From: Planctomycetaceae bacterium | GTDB lineage: Bacteria > Planctomycetota > Planctomycetia > Pirellulales > Lacipirellulaceae | Assembly: GCA_003233055.1 (NCBI GenBank) | Contig: QIKP01000006.1 | Location: 1 to 64,000, forward strand | DNA: 64,000 bases | Reading direction: 5' to 3' | Notes under the pieces: generated by a model | Databases searched by the model: none | What the model saw: only the letters and a program-made list of their open reading frames with translations | What the model was told of the DNA's origin: nothing | Program-made: the position numbers and the translations under genes | In this document: in pieces, positions 19,313-27,320 of the stretch | How positions within the stretch are numbered: position 1 is the stretch's first letter | Layout of the letters: every line of letters starts with the position of its first letter

Positions 19313-19696
19313 TTACTCCTTTTCTTGGGTTTTCTCGGAAGCCTTGTCCGACTTTTTAGTGAAAATATCTTGCCGTTGGTGGTAGTAGCCAATAGCAAAC
19401 AGTCCTTGGTCACGCAGGCTCAGGTGCGTATCGAAGCTGTCGAGTCCGCTGGCGATCTCCTGAATCCGCTTTTCGTGATAGGTGCGAGTCCCCTTTTCGA
19501 GCTTACCAAGATGATGCTGGCTAAGCCGAATTATGCGGGGAAACACGCTGCCAGGCGTTGCCGAGGCAGCCCCAAAGTATCGGTCCTTGATCGTATCGTT
19601 GATGCCTGGCATGGCGTCTTCTTGGGTCTTTTCAAGTTCAGCAAACAGTCGGCCCAGACGATACGCAGGTTCTGGCCGATCGGGATCAAGTGCCAT
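19313..19696 (-). CDS. cas11c: Predicted Cas11c small subunit from an internal start in cas8c
   Basis: Known type I-C systems make the small subunit Cas11c from an internal start in the 3' part of cas8c. Here an in-frame ATG at 19696 ([19 protein letters not shown]) is preceded by AAGGAG at 19703-19708 with a 6-nt gap to the ATG, a stronger site than many true starts in this window. It would give a 127-aa, mostly helical protein, the size expected for Cas11c, which binds along the target-strand side of Cascade. Confidence 0.85.
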   Translation of the reverse strand: MALDPDRPEPAYRLGRLFAELEKTQEDAMPGINDTIKDRYFGAASATPGSVFPRIIRLSQHHLGKLEKGTRTYHEKRIQEIASGLDSFDTHLSLRDQGLFAIGYYHQRQDIFTKKSDKASEKTQEKE

Positions 19697-21076
19697 AGCA
19701 ATCTCCTTTTCTAACGGTTCAATTCCAAGACGGGTATTACGATTAAGACAGGCTTTGAGCACCGCGGCTCGGAGGTAACGGACCTCGCGGTCGGCACGGA
19801 TGCGGCGCACCACAGAAGAAAACAACATGTTAGGGTAGGGAGTTCCGGTCAGCACCGAACGCATCACAGCACCGCTCAGAAGCGGGGGGATATCTTTTGA
19901 ATCGCGGACCGTTTCACGAAGCAATTGCCAAACGGCGGGGAACTCGATATCGCGGTCCGAACGTGCTATTTTCAGGTCTGCAAAGTGCAGGTGCAGGTTT
20001 TCAACCAGTTTGCCGAGAGTACTTGGCCACCAAAATCGCACCGAAATCCTCGCCGCGTTGGGTGACAATCCTAACACGTAGAACGGCGTGTTGGGTTCGC
20101 CAAGCTCCCCAGGGTAGCCACCTACAGCGATTTGTTGGAGTATTTTTTCGACAGCATTTTTCTGCGAGTCGTCCTTGGCTTCCTTCGAGGGCTCGAAGAC
20201 CCAGGGCAAGAAATTTTCTGCCTCGGAGGGTTTCTCTGTCCAAAAGACGGTCGAGGCATCGCCAATTTGAATCCGTTGTTTGCTCCCCTTCGCGAGCAGT
20301 CGGTTGAGCGCTGTGCAGTACTGAAAAGCGGCTTGCTCGCTCACTGGAGCGTTATAGCCCGCTCTTTTGCGTTCGCGCCCATAAGACTCATAAGCAGAGT
20401 CATTGAAGGAGACGAGCAGCGCCCCTGCGGATTGCGCTCCCCATACCCCCTTAATTTTGGGCTCATGCAAACGAGCCAGCGGTCCGGATTCGCCGGAAAC
20501 CAGACACTGGCCGAGAACGTCGGTATCGTTTTCCTCCATCGACGCAAGCTGCTGTCGCCACCAAGCCTGAACAGCGTCGCGCTCATGGACAAACTGCTTT
20601 TCGCCACGAATACGAAAGATGCCAAATCCGGTTGAAATATCGACGAGCGTCTCATGATTGGCTGCCTGTGAGGGCTCCCACTTTTCCAGGAAACGGCAGA
20701 CTGCCACGAAAGCTACGTCGTCAATTGCCGGTTCTGCCTCAAGGTGTCGCGCTCGACAGGCTTCAAACGACTCTTGAGTTCGCTCGGGCTTTTTGTCATC
20801 CGCTTTGTAGCCAAGCAGGTAGGCGGGATTGTCCCATAGAAAACAAGGATTGATTCCCGCCCCTGACGGCTTGGCATTGCCTAGCACAACCAATGGCTTG
20901 GGAACATGCTTGTTGCCATCCTGCGTCCGTATGTCCTCAATTTCATGGAGCGAACCCTCTTTGTTCAGCGTCACGCAAAATGCGATCTTCTGCCGGCTGA
21001 ACCCAAGCGGAGCAATATCGACATCCGGATCGGCTTCCAGACGTTCGTAGTAGGCGTTGAGTGATTGCAGGATCAT
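19313..21076 (-). CDS. cas8c: Cascade large subunit Cas8c (Csd1)
   Basis: Large subunit of the type I-C interference complex, responsible for PAM recognition and Cas3 recruitment. It has 587 aa, as usual for Csd1. The N-terminus ([26 protein letters not shown], given here by start and end only in function) and the motifs [13 protein letters not shown] and [17 protein letters not shown] match Csd1. The start overlaps the end of cas5c by 4 bp (ATGA). The last 127 codons also encode Cas11c from an internal start. Confidence 0.95.
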   Translation of the reverse strand: MILQSLNAYYERLEADPDVDIAPLGFSRQKIAFCVTLNKEGSLHEIEDIRTQDGNKHVPKPLVVLGNAKPSGAGINPCFLWDNPAYLLGYKADDKKPERTQESFEACRARHLEAEPAIDDVAFVAVCRFLEKWEPSQAANHETLVDISTGFGIFRIRGEKQFVHERDAVQAWWRQQLASMEENDTDVLGQCLVSGESGPLARLHEPKIKGVWGAQSAGALLVSFNDSAYESYGRERKRAGYNAPVSEQAAFQYCTALNRLLAKGSKQRIQIGDASTVFWTEKPSEAENFLPWVFEPSKEAKDDSQKNAVEKILQQIAVGGYPGELGEPNTPFYVLGLSPNAARISVRFWWPSTLGKLVENLHLHFADLKIARSDRDIEFPAVWQLLRETVRDSKDIPPLLSGAVMRSVLTGTPYPNMLFSSVVRRIRADREVRYLRAAVLKACLNRNTRLGIEPLEKEIAMALDPDRPEPAYRLGRLFAELEKTQEDAMPGINDTIKDRYFGAASATPGSVFPRIIRLSQHHLGKLEKGTRTYHEKRIQEIASGLDSFDTHLSLRDQGLFAIGYYHQRQDIFTKKSDKASEKTQEKE

Positions 21077-21801
21077 CGCATCACCTCTTGAGAACGAAGA
21101 TCGGGCACATCGATGATGCCGTTTTTCATGGTCGGCCGGAAAAAACGTGGATTGGCGAGCAGTTTCGCGCCGCTGTGGCTGCTGATCGTATCAAACTCTT
21201 TTCCGTCGGTTGGCGAAAAATCGATGTCATGCAGCATGAAACCGAGGTCGCTTTCGCCCGTTAATTCTGACTCGGGAATCGGCCCATCAATCCATTCGAA
21301 ATCGCAAGGGAACTCGCGAGTGCCGAGATAGGGGTGATGAAAATACTGCCCCTTCTCTGCGCGCCGCTTAAACATGTTGTAATGCTTGGCAACCGGGTCG
21401 CTGCTGTCGAGCAGCTCGAATCGGGCCTCGATCACGTAGGCGATGTCGCGCAGGATCGTCGCCGCCCGTTGCTGGCGGTCGTCTTCGATGACCAACTCCA
21501 ACGGTCTGCCTAGCGTCCCTTTCATCGCTTTCTTGGCATTCGCAGCCGAAGCTTTGGAAGAAACCTCGTTGCGACGGAGATTCGTAAAGCGAATGGGCTT
21601 GAGCACATGCAGCCGCTCGACAATCCAGCGGATTTGCGGCTTCCAGTAGATCGCTTCGAGGATTCCCCGGGCAGCCGAGGGCGTGAGGACATCGTAGCTG
21701 ACCCGCTCGACCTTCATCTCGGGACGAGTAAAACAGGCATAGTCGCCCCAGATTTTGAGGCAGATAGGGGATTTGCCTTCGACGCTACGGTTGCGTATCA
21801 T
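21073..21801 (-). CDS. cas5: Cas5c (Cas5d) crRNA-processing endonuclease
   Basis: In type I-C, which has no Cas6, Cas5c cleaves pre-crRNA at the base of the repeat hairpin and stays on the 11-nt 5' handle. The 242-aa protein has the Cas5 N-terminal signature ([31 protein letters not shown], cited by ends) and a C-terminal glycine-containing region [14 protein letters not shown]. It is the first gene of the Cascade/adaptation operon, separated from a divergent small ORF by 86 bp. That gap contains the protospacer-like site described separately. ATG at 21801 has GGAA 7 bp upstream. Confidence 0.95.
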   Translation of the reverse strand: MIRNRSVEGKSPICLKIWGDYACFTRPEMKVERVSYDVLTPSAARGILEAIYWKPQIRWIVERLHVLKPIRFTNLRRNEVSSKASAANAKKAMKGTLGRPLELVIEDDRQQRAATILRDIAYVIEARFELLDSSDPVAKHYNMFKRRAEKGQYFHHPYLGTREFPCDFEWIDGPIPESELTGESDLGFMLHDIDFSPTDGKEFDTISSHSGAKLLANPRFFRPTMKNGIIDVPDLRSQEVMR

Positions 21802-21829
21802 TGTAAAGTTCCATATATGTGAAATAAAA
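21801..21829 (+). promoter_or_regulatory. Candidate promoter of the small ORF in the cas5c/ORF divergent gap
   Basis: TTGTAA (21801-21806), a 17-bp spacer and ATAAAA (21824-21829) form a fair sigma70-like promoter reading rightward. A leftward promoter for cas5c must lie in the same 86 bp; the best guess is TGGACA at 21844-21839 with a weak -10. The two would overlap the protospacer-like site at 21812-21830. Confidence 0.4.
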
Positions 21830-21830
21830 A
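21809..21830 (+). promoter_or_regulatory. Partial protospacer with TTC PAM, predicted target of the CreA/CreR-like guide
   Basis: TTC at 21809-21811 is followed by CATATATGTGAAATAAAAA (21812-21830). The guide tail after the solitary repeat reads CATATTCGTGATATAAAGA (22150-22168). Fifteen of 19 positions agree; the mismatches are at guide positions 6, 7, 12 and 18. TTC is the known PAM of type I-C. Positions 6, 12 and 18 are flipped out in Cascade and not read. The match stops after about 19 nt, which would allow binding but not Cas3 cleavage. The site sits over the divergent promoter gap of cas5c and the 72-aa ORF. Confidence 0.75.
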
Positions 21831-21887
21831 CATTCCCCTGTCCATGACTTTACTCGTTTCGATTCGTGTGTCAAGGAGATTCTGGCG

Positions 21888-22106
21888 ATGAAAAAGAAGT
21901 TTGATGGAAATGAACGCTTAGTTGTGGTTGAATTGTATTCCCAAGTAGACTCGGCCGTTGATCAGCTACCGTATACCGATGAGTTTGACTGGCTACACGA
22001 TGAATTCTGCAAAGAGACTGAAAAGCAGATTCCGAAGTCACAATTCTTTCGCTGGCTAACGAATCTTCGAAAGACAAAAGGAGGTTTACCTCGCAAGCCA
22101 CGATAA
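21888..22106 (+). CDS. 72-aa small protein divergent to the Cascade operon
   Basis: This ORF is opposite to all cas genes, between cas5c and cas3. It has a good ribosome binding site (AAGGAG at 21873, 9 bp before ATG). The product is charged and probably helical: NERLVVVELYSQVD, then LPYTDEFDWLHDEF, then SQFFRWLTNLRK and a basic end. It looks like a small helix-turn-helix-like protein; I have the impression of similar short planctomycete hypothetical proteins ending in a LPRKPR-like tail, but cannot verify it. Ten bases after its stop the solitary CRISPR-like repeat begins, so both are probably on one transcript. By position it corresponds to creT of CRISPR-guarded toxin modules, but toxicity is only a hypothesis; it could be a regulator. 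Confidence 0.7.
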   Translation: MKKKFDGNERLVVVELYSQVDSAVDQLPYTDEFDWLHDEFCKETEKQIPKSQFFRWLTNLRKTKGGLPRKPR

Positions 22107-22116
22107 AAACATAAGT

Positions 22117-22190
22117 ATCGCTCCTCACACGGGGAGCGCGGATTGAAACCATATTCGTGATATAAAGAGCACGACTTCGGTCGTGCTCTT
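22117..22190 (+). ncRNA. CreA/CreR-like RNA: solitary CRISPR repeat plus guide-like tail
   Basis: The 33-nt repeat-like part (22117-22149) starts ATCG like the array repeat, forms a 7-bp stem CGCTCCT/GGGAGCG (one U-G pair) with a CACACG loop, and ends with CGGATTGAAAC, identical to the 11-nt array handle. The stem differs from the array repeat at paired positions that stay paired, so structure is conserved. The next about 15 nt (22150-22164) are free and act as guide; after that the terminator hairpin begins. Cas5c should cut it as it cuts pre-crRNA. CreA (antitoxin-type guide) and CreR (cas-regulating guide) are known RNA types with this build in other subtypes. Orientation is opposite to the array. 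Confidence 0.78.
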
Positions 22191-22198
22191 GTTTTTTT
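22165..22198 (+). terminator. Intrinsic terminator after the CreA/CreR-like RNA
   Basis: A perfect 11-bp stem AAGAGCACGAC/GTCGTGCTCTT with a TTCG tetraloop (22165-22190) is followed by GTTTTTTT (22191-22198). The T-run reaches the cas3 stop codon (22197-22199). It is oriented to end the plus-strand small-ORF transcript; read from the other side it may also reduce cas3 readthrough into cas5c, making cas3 a separate unit. Confidence 0.92.
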
Positions 22199-24428
22199 AC
22201 TGCATCAAACTTTCCGGATCCTGATATCCAAGCCGGTCGACTCGCAGACCTAGCTGTTCATCATAAATATCGCGGTTAATCAACACCGCGTAACCATCAG
22301 GGAGTTCTTCAACATCGCTGCCGACCATCTGGTTGTAGATTTGTTCGTAGACACCGACCGTGTATCGTTGAAGCCGCCGCAGTAGCCATCGCGAGGGGCC
22401 CTCTGTGCGGAGTTGCTCGGTCAGCTTTTCGCCCTCCTTACCGTAAGGGATGAATACCGGCTTGGTGGCATCCTCGATCATGCGGAATCGGTCGGCAGCG
22501 GTTCGGAAGTCGAATGCCAATCTCTGGACCGGCGTCGGGAAACAGTCCATGACACGAGGGTCATCCCACCGGTTGTCGCCCGTTTGCTTCCAGTAGTGCA
22601 ACTCGAAGTAACGCTGCACAGCTGCCGGGTTGAGCAAGTCGTCGAAGTCGGGCATTAACTCCCGAGCCGATGCGGCAACCGATGCCAAATGCCCTCGGAG
22701 CTTCACCTCGGTCGGTTCAAATACCCACACAGTCGCCGATTTTTGTTTTCCCTCGCGGTTACAGCGGCCTGCCGCTTGGGCAATCGAGTCGATGCCCGTC
22801 ATCGCCCGATAGACTACGGGAAAATCGATATCGACACCCGCCTCAATCAATTGCGTACTGACAACTCGGCAAGACTTTCCTTCCTTCAGGCGTTGCTTGA
22901 TAGTTTCGATTCGCTCCGCACGATGTTTGCCACACAGGTACGTGCTTAGATGAAAGAGCCCTTCCGCTTCTTCGAGATTTTCCTGGAGCAATTTAAACAA
23001 GCGAGCCGCGTGTCGTTTCGTATTGACGATGGCTAAGAACGAAGGCTCCTCAGCAAGCCGTTCGACTAGCTCGTCGTCGGATACTCGACCAAGGGATTTC
23101 ACCTCAACCCGTTTCATCTGCTGATAAAGATTTTCCGGCTCGGGCATAATCTCTCGCACGTCGGTGAGCCCGATGGGAAAATCGTCGCGGCAACCGAAGG
23201 TAGGCTGTGTCGCAGTGCAAAGAACGATCGAGCAGCGATAGTCGGCTGCTAGCTCTCGCAGCACGGCCAAACAAGGCCGTAAGAGTTCGACCGGGAGCGA
23301 CTGGGCCTCGTCAAGAATAATGACGCTTCCGACCAGGTTGTGGAGTTTCCGGCAACGCGACGTTCGAGAGGCAAAAAGAGATTCGAAGAATTGCACATTG
23401 GTGGTTACCACGAGCGGCGCATCCCAGTTTTCCGCTGCAAGGCGAGAACGGGCCGTTTCGTGTTTTGCGTCTGGATCGACATTCGAGTGATGCTCGACGA
23501 CCAGATCGCTCCCCAACGTGTCAAAAACGCTTCGAAATTCGTCCGCCGTTTGTTCGATGATGCTGGTGAACGGGATCGCGTAGATGATGCGTTCCATCCC
23601 ATGCTGCAACGCATGCCGCAAGGCAAAGGCTAGCGAAGCAAGCGTTTTCCCCCCGCCAGTTGGTACCGTTAGTGTAAAAAGGCCCGGTTTTTCTTTCGCT
23701 GCTGCACGACACGCTGCGACGACGTCTTGCCGCCGTCGGTTGACTTCGTTGTCTACTGCTTGGCTGGCTAGTTTTTCGTATTTGGAATCCAAAGCAGCTT
23801 GCATTGCCGGAAGCTGGCTCCCGCCCAATGGTCGTTGTGCCGTTTTTTCCGGGGACATGAACGCCTCGGTTGCCAGAAAGTCGGCATCGACGAGACAAGA
23901 GAAGATCATTCGAGTGAAAAGTGCAAGCTGGAACACGGCTCGCTTTTTATCCGCTTTGTCGATCGATAATGCAGGCTCGCCAAGATCGACAAAGTTGCCA
24001 AGCACTTCGGCCGGCGCAGCATCGATCGACTCCACTTGTTTTTGCAATCGCTCGTCGAGACTTGATTGCCCACCCGTCGCGTCGGCCAACCCTGCATGAT
24101 GGCCAGCAATAACATACGCAAGCATTCGACCCCAGGGATGGACTTTTTCGCTAGCCAGCTTTGCCCCGGCCGTCGAATGGTCAACACGCCCTTTGTACTG
24201 CTCAAGATGCGTCTGGAAACCGTTTTCTTTGTGCAGATAAGCTTGGAACGCGGTGGAGTATTTCCCCAAATCGTGCCATCGGCCGACGAGCGAGCCCCAC
24301 TCGGCAGCGCCAAACTTGGCGGCAAAGATTTCGGCGTACTGGGCAACGGCCTGGAGGTGGTCTTCGAGTGGCTCCCATTCGGCGACGGGGCGACCCTCTA
24401 ACGAATGGGCATAAGGCCTATCGGGCAT
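22197..24428 (-). CDS. cas3: Cas3 helicase-nuclease
   Basis: Type I effector that unwinds and degrades target DNA after Cascade binding. It has 743 aa from the chosen start MPDRPYAHSLEG, which has AGGAG 5 bp upstream; the open frame runs 63 codons further up into the tRNA gene and is rejected there. The HD nuclease domain is at the N-terminus (His24, His52-Asp53 in GRWHDLGK, later GHHAGL). The SF2 helicase shows VPTGGGKT (Walker A), ILDEAQ (motif II, DEAQ instead of DEAH), CTATQPT (motif III) and QAAGRCNREG (motif VI). All key residues are present, so interference should be active. Confidence 0.96.
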   Translation of the reverse strand: MPDRPYAHSLEGRPVAEWEPLEDHLQAVAQYAEIFAAKFGAAEWGSLVGRWHDLGKYSTAFQAYLHKENGFQTHLEQYKGRVDHSTAGAKLASEKVHPWGRMLAYVIAGHHAGLADATGGQSSLDERLQKQVESIDAAPAEVLGNFVDLGEPALSIDKADKKRAVFQLALFTRMIFSCLVDADFLATEAFMSPEKTAQRPLGGSQLPAMQAALDSKYEKLASQAVDNEVNRRRQDVVAACRAAAKEKPGLFTLTVPTGGGKTLASLAFALRHALQHGMERIIYAIPFTSIIEQTADEFRSVFDTLGSDLVVEHHSNVDPDAKHETARSRLAAENWDAPLVVTTNVQFFESLFASRTSRCRKLHNLVGSVIILDEAQSLPVELLRPCLAVLRELAADYRCSIVLCTATQPTFGCRDDFPIGLTDVREIMPEPENLYQQMKRVEVKSLGRVSDDELVERLAEEPSFLAIVNTKRHAARLFKLLQENLEEAEGLFHLSTYLCGKHRAERIETIKQRLKEGKSCRVVSTQLIEAGVDIDFPVVYRAMTGIDSIAQAAGRCNREGKQKSATVWVFEPTEVKLRGHLASVAASARELMPDFDDLLNPAAVQRYFELHYWKQTGDNRWDDPRVMDCFPTPVQRLAFDFRTAADRFRMIEDATKPVFIPYGKEGEKLTEQLRTEGPSRWLLRRLQRYTVGVYEQIYNQMVGSDVEELPDGYAVLINRDIYDEQLGLRVDRLGYQDPESLMQ

Positions 24429-24590
24429 AGGAACTCCTAGGCGGGGTACTCTCTTGTCGAAAAGAAAAGGTGTGGGCTCTCGCCCAATTGCCGCGAGCTG
24501 GAGGATTTTTCGCGACACCAACAGTGACACGGTCCAATCAATCGACGGCACCCACTTCGCCAAACAGCCCCGTTGCGACAAACAACGCAG

Positions 24591-24664
24591 TATCCCCGGC
24601 TGGATTCGAACCAGCAACCTTCGGCTTCGGAGGCCGACACTCTATCCAGTTGAGCTACGGGGAC
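24591..24664 (-). tRNA. tRNA-Arg(CCG)
   Basis: 74-nt cloverleaf on the minus strand. The D arm contains AGCTCAACTGGATAGAG; the anticodon stem TCGGC/GCCGA encloses loop CTCCGAA, giving anticodon CCG; the T arm is GGTTCGAATCC. The acceptor stem pairs GTCCCCG with CGGGGAT (first pair G-U), discriminator A; CCA is not encoded. It is 162 bp upstream of cas3, so the CRISPR-cas block starts next to a tRNA. Confidence 0.95.
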
Positions 24665-25303
24665 AAAGGAAATCCATCGGACGAAAACCGGGAGCCTCTG
24701 CGGCGCGGTTCCAGGTCCAGCGACCTCATAAATATAGCGACTGGGGCCCGTTTTGGTAACTCCATGCTCTAGCCGGACCGCCACGCGGTCCGCGACGAAA
24801 GGCTCCCCGACGAGGCCCTCCTCCAGCGCGCATCATCCGCTCGTCGGCTAGACGTTCATTTTGCCGCTATTTGCGTGATTTGTGGTTCCTTACGTTCGGC
24901 TGGGAACGGTTACAAAATAGCCGACGAGCCACGCCTCGTCGGGGGGCTACAGGGTTAACCTCTACCGCAGCGACCGACTGATCGACTGACGTAGGTCCGA
25001 TTCGTGGCTCCCTCTCTTTCGACTCGTAAACGGTACCGAAAAAGGGTACGGGGAGACAAAATGCTGCCCCCACTGACGGCCCCTGGAAAACAAGTCGGAA
25101 AGGGGAGACGATGGCATTTACAGTCCACCAGTTTTGGACTTCCAAACTGGGCCCCGTTGGAGCAGGCAGAACGTAGACAAAAGGAAGGGAAGGCCGAGCT
25201 TCCTAACCGTAGCCCATTTGTTCTTGGAAGACGCGGGATCGTAACGAGTAAAAGAACAACAGAGAATTCACGGTCCCGTTTTTTTTTGAAAAGAAGGTAA
25301 ACC
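24665..25303. other. Gene-free region with degenerate repeats
   Basis: No supported gene. It holds a GC-rich palindrome CCGGACCGCC/GGCGGTCCG-type sequence (24772-24797, family F, second copy 29982-30009), a family A palindrome (24919-24942), and GAACGGTTAC (24905-24914), a motif that recurs at 8991 and 33478. The last 100 bp presumably hold the promoter of the next gene. Confidence 0.5.
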
Positions 25304-25987
25304 ATGCAAATCACTTGGCTTGGACACAACTGTTGGCAAATCGAAACGGGCGATCAGAAGCTATTGCTCGATCCGTTCCTCGACGACTCTCCCACTGCGC
25401 CGGTAAAAGCGAGTGAGGTCGAAGCGGACTTCGTGCTGATCTCGCATGGACACTTTGATCATGTGGGAGACGTACTGGCGATTGCGGAGCGAACGGGGGC
25501 GGTGGTGATCGCGAATTATGAAATTACTAAATGGCTCCAAGCGCAAGGCGTCGCCGAAGAAAAGGTGATGGCGATGAACCTTGGGGGAGGAATCCAACTG
25601 CCGGTCGGACGGGTCGAGATGACGATCGCCCACCATAGTTCGATGCTACCTGATGGGTCGAATGGAGGGAGCCCCGCCGGGTTTCTGATGTATCTGGAAG
25701 GCAAGGCCATCTACTTCGCTTGCGATACGGGGCTATTTCTTGACATGAAGGTGATCGGGGTCGCTGGCCTGGAACTGGCCGTGCTGCCGATCGGCGATCG
25801 ATTCACCATGGGCCCCGCCGAAAGCCTCGAAGCGATCAAGCTACTCGCGCCCAAGCAGGTCGTACCGTGCCACTACAGCACTTGGCCACTGATTGAGCAG
25901 GATGTGGAGGCTTGGGCCAAGTGCGTACAAGAGCAAACGGCGGCAGAGCCGGTCCTCCTCGCGCCGGGCGAATCCATTTCCTTGTAA
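25304..25987 (+). CDS. UPF0173-type metallo-beta-lactamase-fold hydrolase
   Basis: The 227-aa protein matches the UPF0173/YtkL group of MBL-fold metal-dependent hydrolases, substrate unknown. The metal motif is HGHFDH (His48, His50, Asp52, His53); further ligands are in HHSSM and in CHYSTWP near the C-terminus. It begins MQITWLGHNCW, with GAAGG 6 bp upstream. Cytoplasmic; no signal peptide. It is followed after 13 bp by a secreted-protein gene, so the two may be co-transcribed without an evident functional link. Confidence 0.9.
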   Translation: MQITWLGHNCWQIETGDQKLLLDPFLDDSPTAPVKASEVEADFVLISHGHFDHVGDVLAIAERTGAVVIANYEITKWLQAQGVAEEKVMAMNLGGGIQLPVGRVEMTIAHHSSMLPDGSNGGSPAGFLMYLEGKAIYFACDTGLFLDMKVIGVAGLELAVLPIGDRFTMGPAESLEAIKLLAPKQVVPCHYSTWPLIEQDVEAWAKCVQEQTAAEPVLLAPGESISL

Positions 25988-26000
25988 GTAGGGGACCGAC

Positions 26001-26918
26001 ATGCCACGACAACTCTCTTGGCTCTCGCGAACGACGGTCGCCATCGCCTGTGGCATGGCGATCGGCATGGCTCCGCTGATCGCTCAAGAACCGATCGCAT
26101 GGAAGTTCGTCGAGGGGAAAGCGTTTCGATACGAGATGGTCCAGCGGACGCGGGTCGATGTCGACGCGGGCGATGCGGGTAGTTTTACGACGATCGCGGA
26201 GCAGACCACAGAGGTTCTTTGGAGCATTGGCAAGGTCAACGAAGAAGGTTCGGCGGAAGGCCTGCTGACCATCGAGAAAATTCAAGTTGCCATGTCGATG
26301 CCCGACGGCCTGGAGATGGTTTACGATTCACAAAGCGATGAACGACCCGCCGGTGTGGCGGCGATGCTCTCGCCTCTTTACGCAGCGCTGCTCGATGCGA
26401 AAATACCGATGACCGTGAGCAAACGTGGCGAGCTACTGAGATTCGAGCCAAGCGAGGAGACCCTCCAGCGTCTCACCGGGGTCCCGGCAACACGAGCGAT
26501 GAGCGATCTGGTCGCCGGGGCTGGTTTGCGGCAGATGGCGGAACAGATAACGTTTTCTCGATTGCCCCAACCGCGGGAGATCGAAAATCGTGTCCTGGGA
26601 ACGATCCGGGGCGAATTGCTCTGGAACCGCAAGGAACCGTCGACGAAAGACGACACCTCGGGGGATCGTTTCGAGCCACAGATGGCACTCACGATCGAAC
26701 CCGCCCCGTCGCCGACCGACGACTCGCTGTTTGGGTCGAAACCGTTGACATCGCCTAAGATCGAAAAGCAGTCGGTTGACGGCAAAGCGTTCTTTGACAT
26801 CGAAGGCCATCTCGATCGATCGACGTTTCACATCGTCTTAGAAATATCGGGCCAAGTGGCTGGCGTTTCGGTGACGAGCAAGATGGATCAGACCGTCGAC
26901 ATTCAGCAATTAAAATAG
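26001..26918 (+). CDS. Exported protein, DUF6263-like
   Basis: The 305-aa protein has a signal peptide (residues 1-29, hydrophobic core, then LIAQEP). The remainder has alternating beta-strand pattern, including AWKFVEGKAFRYEMVQRTRVDV and WSIGKVNEEGSAEGLLTIEKI. This resembles the DUF6263 group of exported proteins in planctomycetes; no catalytic motif is visible. It starts 13 bp after the MBL-fold gene. Function unknown, probably periplasmic. The DUF assignment is from memory. Confidence 0.65.
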   Translation: MPRQLSWLSRTTVAIACGMAIGMAPLIAQEPIAWKFVEGKAFRYEMVQRTRVDVDAGDAGSFTTIAEQTTEVLWSIGKVNEEGSAEGLLTIEKIQVAMSMPDGLEMVYDSQSDERPAGVAAMLSPLYAALLDAKIPMTVSKRGELLRFEPSEETLQRLTGVPATRAMSDLVAGAGLRQMAEQITFSRLPQPREIENRVLGTIRGELLWNRKEPSTKDDTSGDRFEPQMALTIEPAPSPTDDSLFGSKPLTSPKIEKQSVDGKAFFDIEGHLDRSTFHIVLEISGQVAGVSVTSKMDQTVDIQQLK

Positions 26919-26925
26919 CCGCGTA

Positions 26926-27252
26926 TCAGCTTGGGTGTGGTTCGCCCAGACGGACTTGAATTTCATCACCTTCGACACGAACGTCATAGACATCGGTGCG
27001 GAGCGTTGGATTGTCTCGCCAAGCACCATCGCGAACGTCGAACCGCCACGCGTGCCAGGGACAAGTCACCGCGCCTTCCTCATCCAGGCAACCCGCGCCG
27101 AGCGAGGCTCCCATGTGGGGGCAAAGGTCGTTGATGGCGAAATACTCCCCTTCATGGAGAAACACCGCGACCATCTGCTCGCCTATGAGGAACGACTCCC
27201 CCTCGCCTTCGACAATCGAACCGACTTTGGCGACAGGTACAAAATCAAGCAT
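26926..27252 (-). CDS. Rieske 2Fe-2S protein, NirD-like
   Basis: Small single-domain Rieske ferredoxin-like protein, 108 aa from MLDFVPVAKVGS. Ligands are Cys44-Pro-His46 and Cys64-Pro-Trp-His67 (CPHMGASLGAG...TCPWHAWRFDV). A longer reading frame adds 40 residues that overlap the upstream gene region and were not used. It follows preA by 68 bp on the same strand. Rieske proteins of this size pass electrons to oxygenases or reductases; here it could be an electron donor to the PreA-like flavoprotein, which lacks its own Fe-S domain. That link is an inference. Confidence 0.88.
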   Translation of the reverse strand: MLDFVPVAKVGSIVEGEGESFLIGEQMVAVFLHEGEYFAINDLCPHMGASLGAGCLDEEGAVTCPWHAWRFDVRDGAWRDNPTLRTDVYDVRVEGDEIQVRLGEPHPS

Positions 27253-27320
27253 CGGGAAACCCTTGTTGAGATGGAAAAAAATGAGTTTGCGGAAGGCTGT
27301 GCGGCGTTGGAAGCCTACCA

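Noticed and set aside
18305-19714. 469-codon plus-strand frame
   Set aside because: Antisense to cas7 and the end of cas8c; not a gene.
22117-22149. Solitary repeat as a dead relic of a CRISPR array
   Set aside because: Stem changes keep pairing, the handle is identical, a terminator follows, and the tail matches a PAM-flanked site; a relic would not be expected to show these together. It remains the alternative explanation.
24429-24617. N-terminal extension of cas3
   Set aside because: It would start inside the tRNA-Arg gene; AGGAG precedes the downstream ATG at 24428.
24867-25329. Short minus-strand frames before the MBL-fold gene
   Set aside because: No start signals; region is repeat-derived.
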